Positions 53,588 to 63,802 are shown, counted from the first letter of the stretch. The stretch: DNA of 64,000 nucleotides from Palsa-506 sp963836355 (GCA_963836355.1 CAWIJO010000002.1:1178001-1242000); one strand, 5' to 3'. The notes: generated by a model from the letters alone, not told the origin. Made by a program: numbers and translations.

Positions 53588-54243
53588 GAGTTGCCCGCCG
53601 ATGCCAGCTCGATATCGCTCACTTGCCAGCTTCGGGCGGCTCCCTCGACTGTCACCGCGTACTGCCCGGTGCTCCGGCTGATCCCGTGCGTGTCGGTGAT
53701 CTTCTGCCTGATGGCGACTATGAACGTGATGCTGGCGGAGCCGAAGGCCCGCAGCGAGCTGATGTCGGCGGAGCCGACCGAGACTTGCTTCGCCTTGGCC
53801 CGCGGCCCGGCTACGCCGGGCGTCGCATAGGCGCGCGCCAGCGCCCCGGAGAGCTGCGCGGTGATCACGTTCCGCATCTTCGCCGTGTAGCCCTCGGCGC
53901 TCTGCGTGTAGGAGAAGGTGTCGTACAGGGCACCGAATCTGGTGGCCACCGCCGCCGCCCTGGCCAACTCCGCCGGGGTGAACGGGAGCCACTGGTAGAT
54001 GCTGGCCGTGCCCGCGGCCGACGGGCCAGGGTTCGGCCCGGTGGCGGGCGGCGGAGCAGATGCGGGTGGCAGCGTGGCGGCGGTGGCCGGGCTGGCCGGC
54101 GGAGCCGCGGGCTGGGACGCAGCGGGGGGGCTGGCCGTCGAGGATCCGGCTGCGCCCGGCCTGACCAGGAAGATGCCAAGCGCCGCCAGAGCGACCACGA
54201 TCAGGACGAAGGCAGCTTTGCGCTGACCCGGCGTCAGTTCCAT
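53584..54243 (-). CDS. Bitopic membrane protein, VirB8/NTF2-like (type IV secretion)
   Basis: 219-aa protein starting MELTPGQRKAAFVLIVVALA, with one membrane helix, a Pro/Ala/Ser linker and an extracellular domain (WLPFTPAELARAAAVATRFG, later ITFIVAIRQKITD). The architecture is like VirB8-type scaffold proteins with an NTF2-like fold. The open frame upstream is continuous with the VirB6-like gene because of an indel there, but the ATG at 54243 directly after the stop at 54254 makes a separate gene more likely. It overlaps the NlpC/P60 gene. Confidence 0.65.
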   Translation of the reverse strand: MELTPGQRKAAFVLIVVALAALGIFLVRPGAAGSSTASPPAASQPAAPPASPATAATLPPASAPPPATGPNPGPSAAGTASIYQWLPFTPAELARAAAVATRFGALYDTFSYTQSAEGYTAKMRNVITAQLSGALARAYATPGVAGPRAKAKQVSVGSADISSLRAFGSASITFIVAIRQKITDTHGISRSTGQYAVTVEGAARSWQVSDIELASAGNS

Positions 54244-54253
54244 GGCGTCGGCG

Positions 54254-57012
54254 TCACTTCCGGCGCCGGATCGGGCGTAGCCAGAACGGAGTCGCCGGTG
54301 CAGGCTGCTCGCCGGCCGACTGGCGGCCGGCCGTCTGGCCGCCGGCGAACGGGCCGGTCGGTTGGCCAGCCGGGGCGGGCGGGCGGCCAGCGGGAGCCGC
54401 GCTATGGCCGGATGCGGCCGGCCTGGCGGCCGCGGGGGTCCTGACCGGCGGGGCTGGCCGGGGCGGCGGCGCGGGGCTGGCAGACGGGGCTGGCCTGGCC
54501 TGCGGGGCGGGGTACGGCCGCGGGCCGGGCCGGGCCGGAACCGGCGCTGGCCTTGCCGGGGGCGGCGCACCGCGCCCCCGCCGGCCACCGGATCGGGCCC
54601 GGCAGCCGCCCTCCGCGGGGCCGGCCTGGATCCGCCCGATGACCGCCAGCCGGGTGCCGCCGGGCCGCTGACGGCCGCCGGCCCGGCCGGGCTTGCCGGG
54701 CTGGCGGCACCGTGGCCGCTGCGGCCCGGCGGGCCGCCGTAGCCGGCCAAGCCAGATCTGGCCGGCCGGCCCCGGTGACCGTTCTCGGCCTCGCCGCCGT
54801 TCCTTGCCCAGCCGGACGAAGCCGCGCTACTGCCGCCCTGCGCCGCGGCGTCGCCGCCGCGCGACGGGAGATTCAGCGGCGGGGCGGACCGGCCGGAGGC
54901 GCCACCCGCCGATGCCGCCCAGGACCTGGCGCGGGCCGCCACGCCAGGACGGCTCGCGCCGTTCGCCGCCTCGCCGCCGCCGGCGGCGGCGGTCACTGCC
55001 GCGCTGCCCGGATCCGGGTAGCCATCGGCCGAGACAAGGGCCCCGGAGCCGTCCGGATCCGGCATGCCTGCCGCCGTGCCGTTGGCCACCGCCGCCCGCG
55101 CGGCTGCGCCGGAACCGGCCGCGCCGAGGCTGGCGGCAACGCTCGCGGCCTGCGCGGGATTACGCCGCGCCCAGCGGGCCGCACGGTAGGCGGCGAAGCC
55201 GGGCACCGCGGCGGTGGCCGCGTCACGGGTGTTGCCGCGCAGCGTCGACCCGGCCTGGCGGAGGTCGAAGTCCGCCCGTTCCCTGGAGCCGATGACCCCG
55301 TAGCCGACCGCGGAGAACAGGTGCTGGAACGGCCGCCGGTAGATGAAGACCGCGATCGTCACCAACGCGATCATGAGGATCTTCAGCGCCCACGGCAGCA
55401 CCGCGTCACTGGTGCCCATGATCAGGGCGTACGAGTACAGCAGGACGCTCAGTACCAGCGCGACCGCCGCCTGTTTGAGCAGCACCCCGACGAGCAGCTC
55501 GAACCAGCGCAGCGCGACCACCCGGCCGAAGCCGGGATGCGTCCCGATCAGCAGGAAGAGCGGTCCCACCACGAGCAGCAGCAGGAATCCCAGCTTGAGC
55601 AGGATGAGCGTGACGGCGATCAGCAGTACCAGCACCCCGGCGACTACCGCGGCGAACAGCGCGGCGAACGCGATCTCCAGCCGGGTTGTCCATTGCTTGC
55701 CCTGGAAGAGCGGATAGATGCCGGGATGGTTTTGCTGGATGCTGTTCGCGATCCCCTGGTAGGTAGCCTGCTTGGCCTTGATCAGCGCGGCGGTTGGCTT
55801 CTCGTTCATGGCGATCGTCTGCGCCCAGAGCAGCTGCCGTGCGTAGGCGTTGATCACGGTCCGCTGGCCGCCAGGCGCGGCGAAGCTGGTCGTGCCGAAC
55901 TCGCCGTCCAGCCATGGCTTGCAGACGAGCACCGACCAGAGTTCGCCTGCGTTCTGGTCCACAATGCCGTTGCCCGAGGTGTAGTTGAAGCTCGCCTGGG
56001 CCTGCGGATCGGTCTGCTGCAGCGGGACGCAGCCGCCGGAGCCCGGATTGGGTAGCTTGGCGAAGGCGACGTTGAGCGACTGAGTGATGCCGTCCGACAC
56101 CGTCTTGCCGATCCCGGTGAAGTCGGCCGGCCTGCCGATCAGCCAGATCGCCGCGGAGGCAGCGACGATCATCCAGATCGTCCCCTCCAGCGTGCGGGTG
56201 CCGCGCTTGCGGATCAGGCCCTGCCAGGCGAGCCAGATGGCGCCGATGATCACGACCACGGCCAGGTACGGGAAGTAGATCGCGTTGCCAAGGCTGGTGA
56301 TCAGCCGGTCAACAGAGTTCTTCAGCCAGCTGAGAATGCCCTCGCCGGCCGCCGACTGGTAGACCGTGATGGTCACGCGGTCGATCGATTTCGCCACGTC
56401 GAACACCATGCCGGCGACGTTGTTGCCGATCAGCGATGTCATGTCCGAGCAGTGCAGGTTGGTCGCCGCCCAGAACTGGCCGGACACCCCGTCCTCGTTG
56501 TAAAGCGTCCGGTGCACCGGGCCGGACGGCGTCGGCGGCCGGACCAGCGAGTCGATGCCTGCGTTGGCCGGCTCCGGATCCGGCAGCGACGGCTGGCAGA
56601 TGTTGTTCAAATCCCCGGTCAAACCGCTGGTGCCCGCGGCGCACAGCCCGATCAGGCCGCCGATGTCCCCGATGCCCGGCACCTGGCAGACGCCGCCGGA
56701 CGTGACTGTGGCTGCGGCGGCCCGGGCGGTGAGCCCGCTGACGTCCGGTGCCCAGGCCGCGAGCAGCACGGCGTGTCGCGCCGGAGTCAGGCGACGGGCC
56801 GGAGCGGCGCGCCGCGCCGCAGTCGCATGCCGCGCCGCAGTCGCATGCCGCGCCGCAGTCGCATGGTGCGCCCCAGTCGCATTTTGCGCCCCAGTCGCAT
56901 GGTGCGCGGGGACCGCCGCCGCCTGTGCCGCGCGGGGCGCGCCGGCAATTGCGGCGATCACCGCAAGTACCAGCAGCGTTCTGCGCGGGATGCGGCGGAG
57001 GAGGCTGACCAT
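54254..57012 (-). CDS. VirB6/TcpH-like polytopic channel protein (frame broken near 54575)
   Basis: Large inner-membrane component of the type IV system. It has an N-terminal signal segment (TLLVLAVIAAIAGAPRAAQA), several His/Ala repeats (HATAAR), an extracellular part with Cys residues, and five or six membrane helices between about residues 230 and 560 (YLAVVVIIGAIWLAWQGLI, GVLVLLIAVTLILLKLGFL). A long Pro/Ala/Gly-rich cytoplasmic tail follows. In the open frame the tail runs on to 53584, but from about 54575, at a C5/G5 tract, a different frame gives a more natural end (FWLRPIRRRK, stop at 54254). This makes it a separate gene of about 918 aa. Confidence 0.75.
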
Positions 57013-57050
57013 CGGGGGCTCCTGGGGGATCAGGGTAGGCCGCTAGCTGG

Positions 57051-59547
57051 CTAGCTCGACGGCGGATGAGGGCCGGCCTGTCCGGCGGCGTGCGCCGGGC
57101 CGAGCACCGGCGGCAGCGGTACCTCGTCGGGCCGGGCCCGGGTCGGGTTCGTGTCCAGCCACTTCGTCAGTTCGGCCGAGATGAGATCGATGCCGATCCG
57201 GCCAGCGCGGCCGTCCAAATCCCGGAAGATGCACTCGCCGTTGCCGAGTCCGCGCAGCACCGCCTTGTGCTCGTCAGATGGCTCCACCCCCAGCAGGGCC
57301 ATCACGCTTGCTACCTCCGCCCGCTCGGAGGACCGGAAGGCAAATACGCCCGAGATGCAGTTGGTCACCTGCTCGTTCAGCAGGTCGCCCGCGTTCTGCG
57401 AGACCAGGATCAGCGCGGTGTTGCGGGACCGGCCCATGCGCGACACCTCGGGAATCAGCTTCGCGCCCTGAGGCGTCGAGGTGATCGCCCACGCCTCGTC
57501 CAGGATGATCGCCTTCGGCACCCGCCGGTCCATGCCGTTCAGCAGCCGCCGGGCGAACTGCGACACCAGGTAGAGCAGCGCCACCGACAGCCGCTGCTCG
57601 TAGGAGTAGTCGTCCCGCTTGACTGCGGCATCCGGGAGGGTGAGGCCGGCCAGCGTGAATACCGTCGTCCAGCCCGCCGCGTCCAGCCCGACGCCGCCGG
57701 ACGGGGCAAAACATAGCCGGGCGAGCCGCATCTCCGACATCGAGCGCAGCACCGCGCCGAGGTTCATCGAGGCGGGATCGGCGGACCGCTCCAGATGGTC
57801 CACCACCTTCCCCAGGCTGGGCCGCTCGCCTCCTGCGATGGCCCCGACGGCCTGGACCATCGCGCTTTCCCGCTCCTCGCTCATCCTGGGCAGCAGCAGC
57901 CGCAGCGTCTCGGTGGCCATCGTCCGCTTCTCGGCCAGGTCGTCGCCGAACGAGAACGGATCGAGCAGGCCGGGCGCGGCGGTGCCGAGTGGCAGCACCC
58001 GGGCCTGGCGGCCGCGCTCGTGCAGCAGCCGCACCAGCGACTCCGCATCGCCCTTTGGATCGATGACCGCGACGGTCACGCCGCGCAAGGCGAGTTGCAG
58101 GATCAGCAGCAGCGCCAGGGTCGTCTTGCCGCCGCCGGGCTCCCCGGTGATCGCGATGGCTGTCGGGCGGTTCCGCGCGGCGGCGACCAGCGGGTCGAAG
58201 TGGACGACCGCCCTGGCCCGGCCGAGCGTCTCGCCGATGTACGGGCCGATCCAGCCGGCGTCGTCGCCAGCCCGGTCGCCGAGGCCCACGGTCGCCGTGG
58301 GCATGCCGCCGGCGATCGTGTAGAGCGGCTGCCGCTGCAGGTACGAGTTGAGCCTGACCTTGTCGCCCGGCAGCGACTCACACAGCAGCGAGAACTGATC
58401 CCCGGTCGAGTTGACCACGTCGATGCCGGCATCGCGGTAGTGCTCGGTCACCGCCTCGGCCCGGCGGACGCACAGGTCCCTGGTCGGCGCCGTCACAAGC
58501 AGCCGGTGGTGGCCGTAGACGAACGGCAGCCGTTCCTTGGTGATGCCGTGTTCCAGTAGCCGGGCGGCCTCGATCTGCTCGGCCAGCGCGATCGGCGCCT
58601 CGACGCCGGCCTCCCTGATGTGCGCGTCCATGTCCCTGGCATGGGCCAGCCTGCGGCCCACGTCCTTGCTCGCCTTGGCCGGCGGGATCATCTTCATCCG
58701 CATGCTGACCTCGACCGGGAACGGCAGCGAGTCGGCGAAATGCAGCCACGGCTCGCCCTCGGGGAAGTACATGACATCGGGGAACCGGGCGAACGACAAG
58801 AACGCGGCATAGGATTCCCCGGCCGGCTGCTCAAGCCGGAGCAGGGTCCGCCCGTTGTGCACCTGGCCCTCAAGCAGCGACTCGATCTCGCCGGCGCCCC
58901 ATTTGTGCCGCTTCGCGGCCGATGGCCGCGGGTCGCCCAATGTCCCCATCAGCGTGTGCCGGAACAGCCAGGCGATGTCGTCCGCGGTGGCATGCCGGGC
59001 GGCCAGGGCGCTGGAGCCGAGCGCCCGGCCGAGCCGCTCCGCCTGGTCGGTCCACCGGGCGATCTCGGCCGAGCTGACCGCCTCGTCGTCCAGGCCCATC
59101 GCCTGCTCACCGCTCTTATAGAGGTTGATGAACTGGGAAAAGACGCCGCCGGACAGCTGCGCACGCATGCCCCGCTGGCCAAGCCGCACGCCCAGGTAGA
59201 TCTCCTTGGACCAGAAGTCCTTCGCCCACACGTGCCGGTACATCTCGTCCAGGTAGTCCAGCCATCCTGGGCCGCCGTCAGAAGGTGGCGTCCAGCCCGG
59301 TCGCCCACTCAGCAGCCGGGTAGGTCCGGTGCGCGATGCGCAGGTGCACCTCGGCATCGGTCATCCGGATCGCGGCCAGCGCGACAGTGATGTTGGTGGC
59401 GAGGGTTTCCCGGTCCTGCGGGGTAGTGAACTCATACGAGACCGTCGGCAGCCGGTAGTAAGCCCAGCCGTGCGTCTCGGTCAGCAGGATCCGGTCATCG
59501 AAGTACCGGACGGCCAGCCGGCTGCGGCCCGCGGTCCGCGCGCTCAT
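57051..59547 (-). CDS. VirB4/TraC-type conjugative ATPase (frame broken near 59285)
   Basis: AAA+-type ATPase that powers type IV substrate transfer. The first 89 residues (MSARTAGRSRLAVRYFDDRI, ending in ATGLDATF) are read from 59547. The rest, starting with GGPGWLDYLDEMYRHVW, continues in another frame, with an indel in the CACCTTCTG stretch near 59285. The ATPase core carries Walker A GEPGGGKTTLALLL and Walker B KAIILDEAWAITS, with LILVSQNAGDLLNE after it. The joined length of about 830 aa fits the family. It lies between the TcpE-like gene (34 bases) and the VirB6-like gene (38 bases) in one operon. Confidence 0.85.
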
Positions 59548-59581
59548 CGCCGCGCCAGCCTGGCAGGCGCCGCCCGGTACG

Positions 59582-61897
59582 TCACAGCTGGGCTCGCCGG
59601 AGTTCGGGAGTAGTGGTCAGGCCGGCCACCAGCACGCCAGCCAGCGCGGTATAGGCCTGTACGGCGGCCGGACCAAGTAGCATGCCACCGGGCCGGGCAA
59701 GCGGCGCAACCGGGTCACCACCGCGGATCCGTTCTACGTCTGGTTTTCTCAGCTGGTCATCCCAGGGAACTCGGACGATCGCGCGGCACCGGCCGCGTGC
59801 CACCGCTTCTGCCTGCTCTACATGGCCCATCGTCGGCCGGCTGACTCCGTTGATCACCATGGCCGAGTTCGCGGCCAGCTCGGCGTGGCCGTGTGCCTCC
59901 AGCCACTCCAGCGTCATCGCGAGCGCGCGCGCGGCATCCTGGCTGGCGGGGGCGACCAGGACCAGCTGGTCGGCGATGGCCAGCACCCTCGGGACCGCCG
60001 AGGCGCCGGGGTCAGCGAGCGTCAGGCAGTATCGGGCGGAGAGCAGCTCGAATACCTTGGCGACGTCTCCGGCGGCGTCGTCGGGCGGCGTGCCCGCTCC
60101 GGCGGGATTGCTAGTGATCACTGCGAGCCCGGACGGCGCGGGGTGATGCACGTGGTCGGGGCCGGCTTGCGCCGCCGCTGCCACGGCCGGCATCGCGTCG
60201 GCCCGCTCCGAGAGCGAACCGGGGCCAGGGTTGAGATCGAGCACGGCTACTGGTTCGGCCCGGAGGCTGGCGAGCATTTCCCCGGTCATCAGCGTGGTCA
60301 TGGTCTGCCCCGCGCCGACGGTGCAGCCGAGCAGCACTATCCGGCGGCGTCCGGCGACCGGCAGCTGAGCCCGGGCACGGTCCCGCTGCTGGAAGTCGGG
60401 CCGGCCCGGCCGGTGGCCGCCCGGCACCACGACGACACGATCATGCCAGCCGTCCCCGCGGCCGTCGCCGGACCCGCGCAGGGCACGCTCGACGACTCGC
60501 AGCGGGCGGCCGTCCGGCCGGTCGCCGGTCACAGTTACGGGCGGGCTCACGGCCGGCGGCGGGCTCACGGCCGGCGGCGGGCTCACGGCCGGCGGCGGGC
60601 TCACGGCCGGCGGCGGGACGATCGCGGGCGGGTTGGCCGCTGCAGGATGGGTCATGGTTGGCGGCGGCGCGGGGGCGGGCTGGTTAGCCGCCGGGCGCTG
60701 GCCCGCGGCCGGCGGCGGCAGCGCCGTCGATGGCGGAATTGCCGCCGAAGACACGGCTGCCGCAGCGGGTGCCGGGACGTTCGCGGCTGGCGGCCAGGTC
60801 TTCGCCGGCGGGCTCGCCGGCGGTCCCGCTGCGGCCGGCCGCGCCTCGTCGGGAGGCCTGGCCGCGGGCAGCGGGCTCAGTGAGGGCCTCGGCACGGCCG
60901 ACGAGGTCAGGGAGGGCCGCACGGCGGCCGGCGGCGGGCCGCCGGGCACGGCCGACCGGGACGCCGGGCTACCGTATATCGCCTGCGGCGGGGGGCCCGC
61001 ACCGGGCGCGGAGACCTGCACCTGGGCCGGGGCATGCGGCTGGGCCGGGGCATGCGGCTGGGCCGGGATGTACGGCTGGGCCGGGACTGTGACCGATGCC
61101 TGAGCCGCGGCCCAGTCCGTGGCTCGGCCGGCGGACGGCGGGCGCTCGTACGCTGTCGCAGCGGGACGGCCGTGCTCGCCGGCCGGGCGCCGGGCCGGAA
61201 CTGCGGCCGGCCGGAACATGGCCGAGCCAGGCCGGCCTGCGGCCACGGCGGGCCAGCCGTCCGAAGCGGCCGGGCGACCCGCACCCGGGGCATGGCAGCC
61301 GGTCCCCGCGGCGGGCGCCTTACCGGCGGCGGGACGGCCGACCTTTGCCGCTGGCCGCAGCGCAGGCGAATCTGGCCAGGCCGGAACCGCCGGAACGCCG
61401 GACGCGGCCTGCGGATCCGGCTCCGCGGCGAGCCGGGCTGTCGCGGCGACGACTCGCTTCGGTGCGGCCAGCACCCGCCGGCTGGCGGGCTTGATCGCGC
61501 GATGCGCCGTGAGCTCGAGCGGCTCGACTTCGGCCCGGCGCCACACCCGGGCGACGAGCACGACCTCGTCCTTCTCGGCCAGCGGCGCAAGCCTGCACCA
61601 GGTGCGCGGCTCGCCCAGGTAACGCACCTGCGAGGCGATGAGCTCGGGCAGCCGCTTGCTCTCCAGGACCGGCCTGGTGGCAAGCCAGGCCAGCACGCCG
61701 GGCGGGAGAACGTAGAGCCAGAAAGACGTGTGACTAAACGGGAGGCCGAGAACTGTGAGGATAATCACATAGGGGATCGCGATTGCGGTGAATACTGCGA
61801 TCTGGCCTACTGGCAGCGGCATCGGCAGCCGGAAGTCGTACAGCTTGTAGAGCCGTTTCTCGATCCGCCAGATATTGGTATAGGTGGGCAGATCCAC
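59582..61897 (-). CDS. TcpE-like membrane protein fused to a MinD-like domain with degenerate P-loop
   Basis: 771-aa protein. The N-terminus (MDLPTYTNIWRIEKRLYKLY, two membrane helices, then LESKRLPELIASQVRYL) is a TcpE conjugal-transfer family domain. A disordered Pro/Ala linker of about 300 residues includes the PPPAVS repeat (60543-60614). The last 230 residues look like a MinD/ParA-type P-loop protein: RRIVLLGCTVGAGQTMTT, VAVLDLNPGPGS, LTLADPGASAVPRV and VLVAPASQDAARAL. The Walker-A Lys is Gln and the signature Lys is Thr, so ATP hydrolysis is doubtful. The fusion suggests a regulatory or scaffolding role coupled to the channel (inference). Confidence 0.78.
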   Translation of the reverse strand: MDLPTYTNIWRIEKRLYKLYDFRLPMPLPVGQIAVFTAIAIPYVIILTVLGLPFSHTSFWLYVLPPGVLAWLATRPVLESKRLPELIASQVRYLGEPRTWCRLAPLAEKDEVVLVARVWRRAEVEPLELTAHRAIKPASRRVLAAPKRVVAATARLAAEPDPQAASGVPAVPAWPDSPALRPAAKVGRPAAGKAPAAGTGCHAPGAGRPAASDGWPAVAAGRPGSAMFRPAAVPARRPAGEHGRPAATAYERPPSAGRATDWAAAQASVTVPAQPYIPAQPHAPAQPHAPAQVQVSAPGAGPPPQAIYGSPASRSAVPGGPPPAAVRPSLTSSAVPRPSLSPLPAARPPDEARPAAAGPPASPPAKTWPPAANVPAPAAAAVSSAAIPPSTALPPPAAGQRPAANQPAPAPPPTMTHPAAANPPAIVPPPAVSPPPAVSPPPAVSPPPAVSPPVTVTGDRPDGRPLRVVERALRGSGDGRGDGWHDRVVVVPGGHRPGRPDFQQRDRARAQLPVAGRRRIVLLGCTVGAGQTMTTLMTGEMLASLRAEPVAVLDLNPGPGSLSERADAMPAVAAAAQAGPDHVHHPAPSGLAVITSNPAGAGTPPDDAAGDVAKVFELLSARYCLTLADPGASAVPRVLAIADQLVLVAPASQDAARALAMTLEWLEAHGHAELAANSAMVINGVSRPTMGHVEQAEAVARGRCRAIVRVPWDDQLRKPDVERIRGGDPVAPLARPGGMLLGPAAVQAYTALAGVLVAGLTTTPELRRAQL
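60543..60614. repeat. 18-bp minisatellite in the TcpE-like gene (4 units)
   Basis: Four exact copies of GGGCTCACGGCCGGCGGC, coding a PPPAVS-type hexapeptide on the minus strand. The frame is preserved. Confidence 0.92.
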
Positions 61898-61926
61898 CAG
61901 CTACACCCCTTCCGCCTGCGCGGATA

Positions 61927-62184
61927 TCAGTGGACGCCGAGCGCGTTTGCGATGCCAGTGGCAAGCGTTTGCACGATGCTTGGGGTGTAGAAGATGACGG
62001 CAATCGCTACCGCGAGTACGACGAACTGCACGAACCGTATTATCTCACGAGTGAACAGGAAGAAAATAGCTACGATACCGACGATCCCGAGGAACAGCGG
62101 CCCGAACAGGCCCTGCAAATAGGTCACAAGGCCGGAAGTGCTCAGCGCCGCGGGGGATGCCGAGATGAGCAGGTGCGACGACAT
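61927..62184 (-). CDS. Small two-helix membrane protein of the type IV operon (TcpD-like)
   Basis: 85-aa protein with two strong membrane segments (GLFGPLFLGIVGIVAIFFLF and FVQFVVLAVAIAVIFYTPSI) and little else. It sits between the TcpC-like and TcpE-like genes, exactly where the small TcpD protein is found in the clostridial tcp locus. Sequence similarity cannot be judged here, so the assignment rests on size, topology and position. Confidence 0.7.
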   Translation of the reverse strand: MSSHLLISASPAALSTSGLVTYLQGLFGPLFLGIVGIVAIFFLFTREIIRFVQFVVLAVAIAVIFYTPSIVQTLATGIANALGVH

Positions 62185-62249
62185 CTATCTACTCCGGGGG
62201 GATGGGGTTGCAGCCAGCGGGGGGACGCATGCTGCCGGGACGGTTCTGA

Positions 62250-63254
62250 TCATGGTGGCGCCAGCGGCTGCGGGGATGTGCCGATTGCCGCGACGTACCA
62301 GCTGCCGTTCTGCTGGACGACGGTCATCCGGTAAGTCATCTCCAGCCCGGCGGGCCCGGTTGTCACCGGCGACTTCCCGGGTGACTGTGCCGGGGCGGCG
62401 GCCTGCCCGGGCAGCCGCCAGATCACGCTGGCCGTAATGTGGCGGGACGGCCCACCGGGCGGCACCTGGATCCCGGTGATGGCGCCGTACCCGACCGTTC
62501 CGCCCAGCCCGGTGACGGTGACACCGTGGGCGAGGAACCTGCCGAGCGTGACCGGATCACCGCTGGCGTAGGCGCGGAAGAAGGCCGGCAGCTGCCTGCT
62601 GAGCGCGGCCGCCGTGGTCGGATCCGAGGCTGAGCTCTGTGTTCCCGGCGGTGCGACCCGCAGCGGCGGCGGAAGCAGCGACGGCTCCGCCGAGATGGCC
62701 AGGCCGCCATCGGCCGCGTATACCGGCACGCCGAGTTCCATCAGGCTGCCGCCGGCCCGCACCAGCAACCTGACGACGGCATGCTGGGAGTCCTGCACGG
62801 TAATGCCGGCCACCTGCTCGGATTGCAGCTGCACGGTCCCCTGCCCGTTCCAGCCCAGCTGGGAGTCCGACCCGGGCGGCAGGAAGACGGAAAGCTGCCT
62901 GGCCCGCTCCGCCGACGTCGACGGACTGAAGTTGAGGTAGACCTCGGCGAACTGCTGCGCGTAAGCCTCGGCCATTGCCACCGGGAAGCCGTGCTCGGCG
63001 TCCGCAGTCGACGTGGCGGCCGGCGCTGCCTGCTTGGGCGGCAGCACGATCGCGGTCACGCCGCGGTAGCCGATTACCAGCAGCACCGCCCACGCCACCG
63101 CACGGACCACCCAGACGAACCAGCGGCCGCCGGAACCGCGCCAGTGCGGCGCCGTCCGCCCGGCCCGCTGTCCGGCTGAACCGGGCGCTGCCTCGACTCC
63201 CGCATCGTACGCGTCTGGCTGCGTACCGCGATCGAGGGTTGCCCTGCGAACCAT
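62250..63254 (-). CDS. TcpC-like conjugal transfer protein
   Basis: 334-aa bitopic protein: basic N-terminus, one helix (WVVRAVAWAVLLVIGYRGVTA), then two extracellular NTF2-like domains (AEAYAQQFAEVYLNFSPST; LPAFFRAYASGDPVTLGRFL; ending YRMTVVQQNGSWYVAAIG). The domain pair is the TcpC fold. ATG at 63254 is preceded by GGAGG at good spacing. It is the first gene of the minus-strand type IV operon. Confidence 0.85.
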   Translation of the reverse strand: MVRRATLDRGTQPDAYDAGVEAAPGSAGQRAGRTAPHWRGSGGRWFVWVVRAVAWAVLLVIGYRGVTAIVLPPKQAAPAATSTADAEHGFPVAMAEAYAQQFAEVYLNFSPSTSAERARQLSVFLPPGSDSQLGWNGQGTVQLQSEQVAGITVQDSQHAVVRLLVRAGGSLMELGVPVYAADGGLAISAEPSLLPPPLRVAPPGTQSSASDPTTAAALSRQLPAFFRAYASGDPVTLGRFLAHGVTVTGLGGTVGYGAITGIQVPPGGPSRHITASVIWRLPGQAAAPAQSPGKSPVTTGPAGLEMTYRMTVVQQNGSWYVAAIGTSPQPLAPP

Positions 63255-63802
63255 CACACCTCCGGCCGATCCTGCGTCTGAGCAGCAAGGAGTTACGGCG
63301 TACCGCTGCCCGTCTCGTGCACCATTCTGCGGTAAAACGCCCTGGCGATGACACCCTTTGGCCGGCGCAGCATGCTTCGGGGCGGCTGGCAGACGCGGCC
63401 ATTCATGCGTTCCTGACCTTGGGACATTGCCGTCCGATACGTCCTGACCTGCAAGAATGGCGTACTGAAGACGCCAGGGCGGCGGCGCCGCCAGGGCGGC
63501 TCCGTCGGCTGAGGTTTGCCGTATCTTGCCAAGCATCGTCCTGTGTCTTCCGGGCGTTTCCCCCTCAGGGGCCGCTGAGCAGGCGAAAACATGGCTAGCT
63601 CAGCACGCAGCGTGTGACCATAGTTGTGACACTAAACCGGTCAGACGCATCCAGAAAGAGGCATTTCGCCTATCAGCAGCGGGTCAGTCAACCTCCAGGC
63701 CAATATCCAGGCTGGCACTGGCCCGCCCGGCGCCGGGCGGGCCAGTCGCGGTACTGCTCCGCTGGGCTGGCGCACGGTTCGCGTCGGGCCCGGGCGGCCG
63801 GC
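63255..63802. other. Upstream region of the type IV operon
   Basis: 548 bases without a convincing gene, between the oligopeptidase B end and tcpC; both lie on the minus strand. Base composition drops somewhat, and open frames here have poor codon bias. The operon promoter should lie here. A candidate operator is the imperfect palindrome at 63612-63632. Confidence 0.5.
63612..63632. promoter_or_regulatory. Imperfect palindrome, candidate operator
   Basis: GTGTGACC and TTGTGACAC flank ATAG, giving the symmetric pattern GTGTnACnA..TnGTnACAC over 21 bases. It lies in an AT-richer patch upstream of the type IV operon. No regulator can be assigned. Confidence 0.35.

Noticed and set aside
53584..57012. 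Single 1,142-aa type IV protein
   Set aside because: The join depends on a frame that becomes low-complexity Arg/Pro after a C5 tract. The alternative frame gives a clean end at 54254, and an ATG with a membrane anchor starts at 54243.
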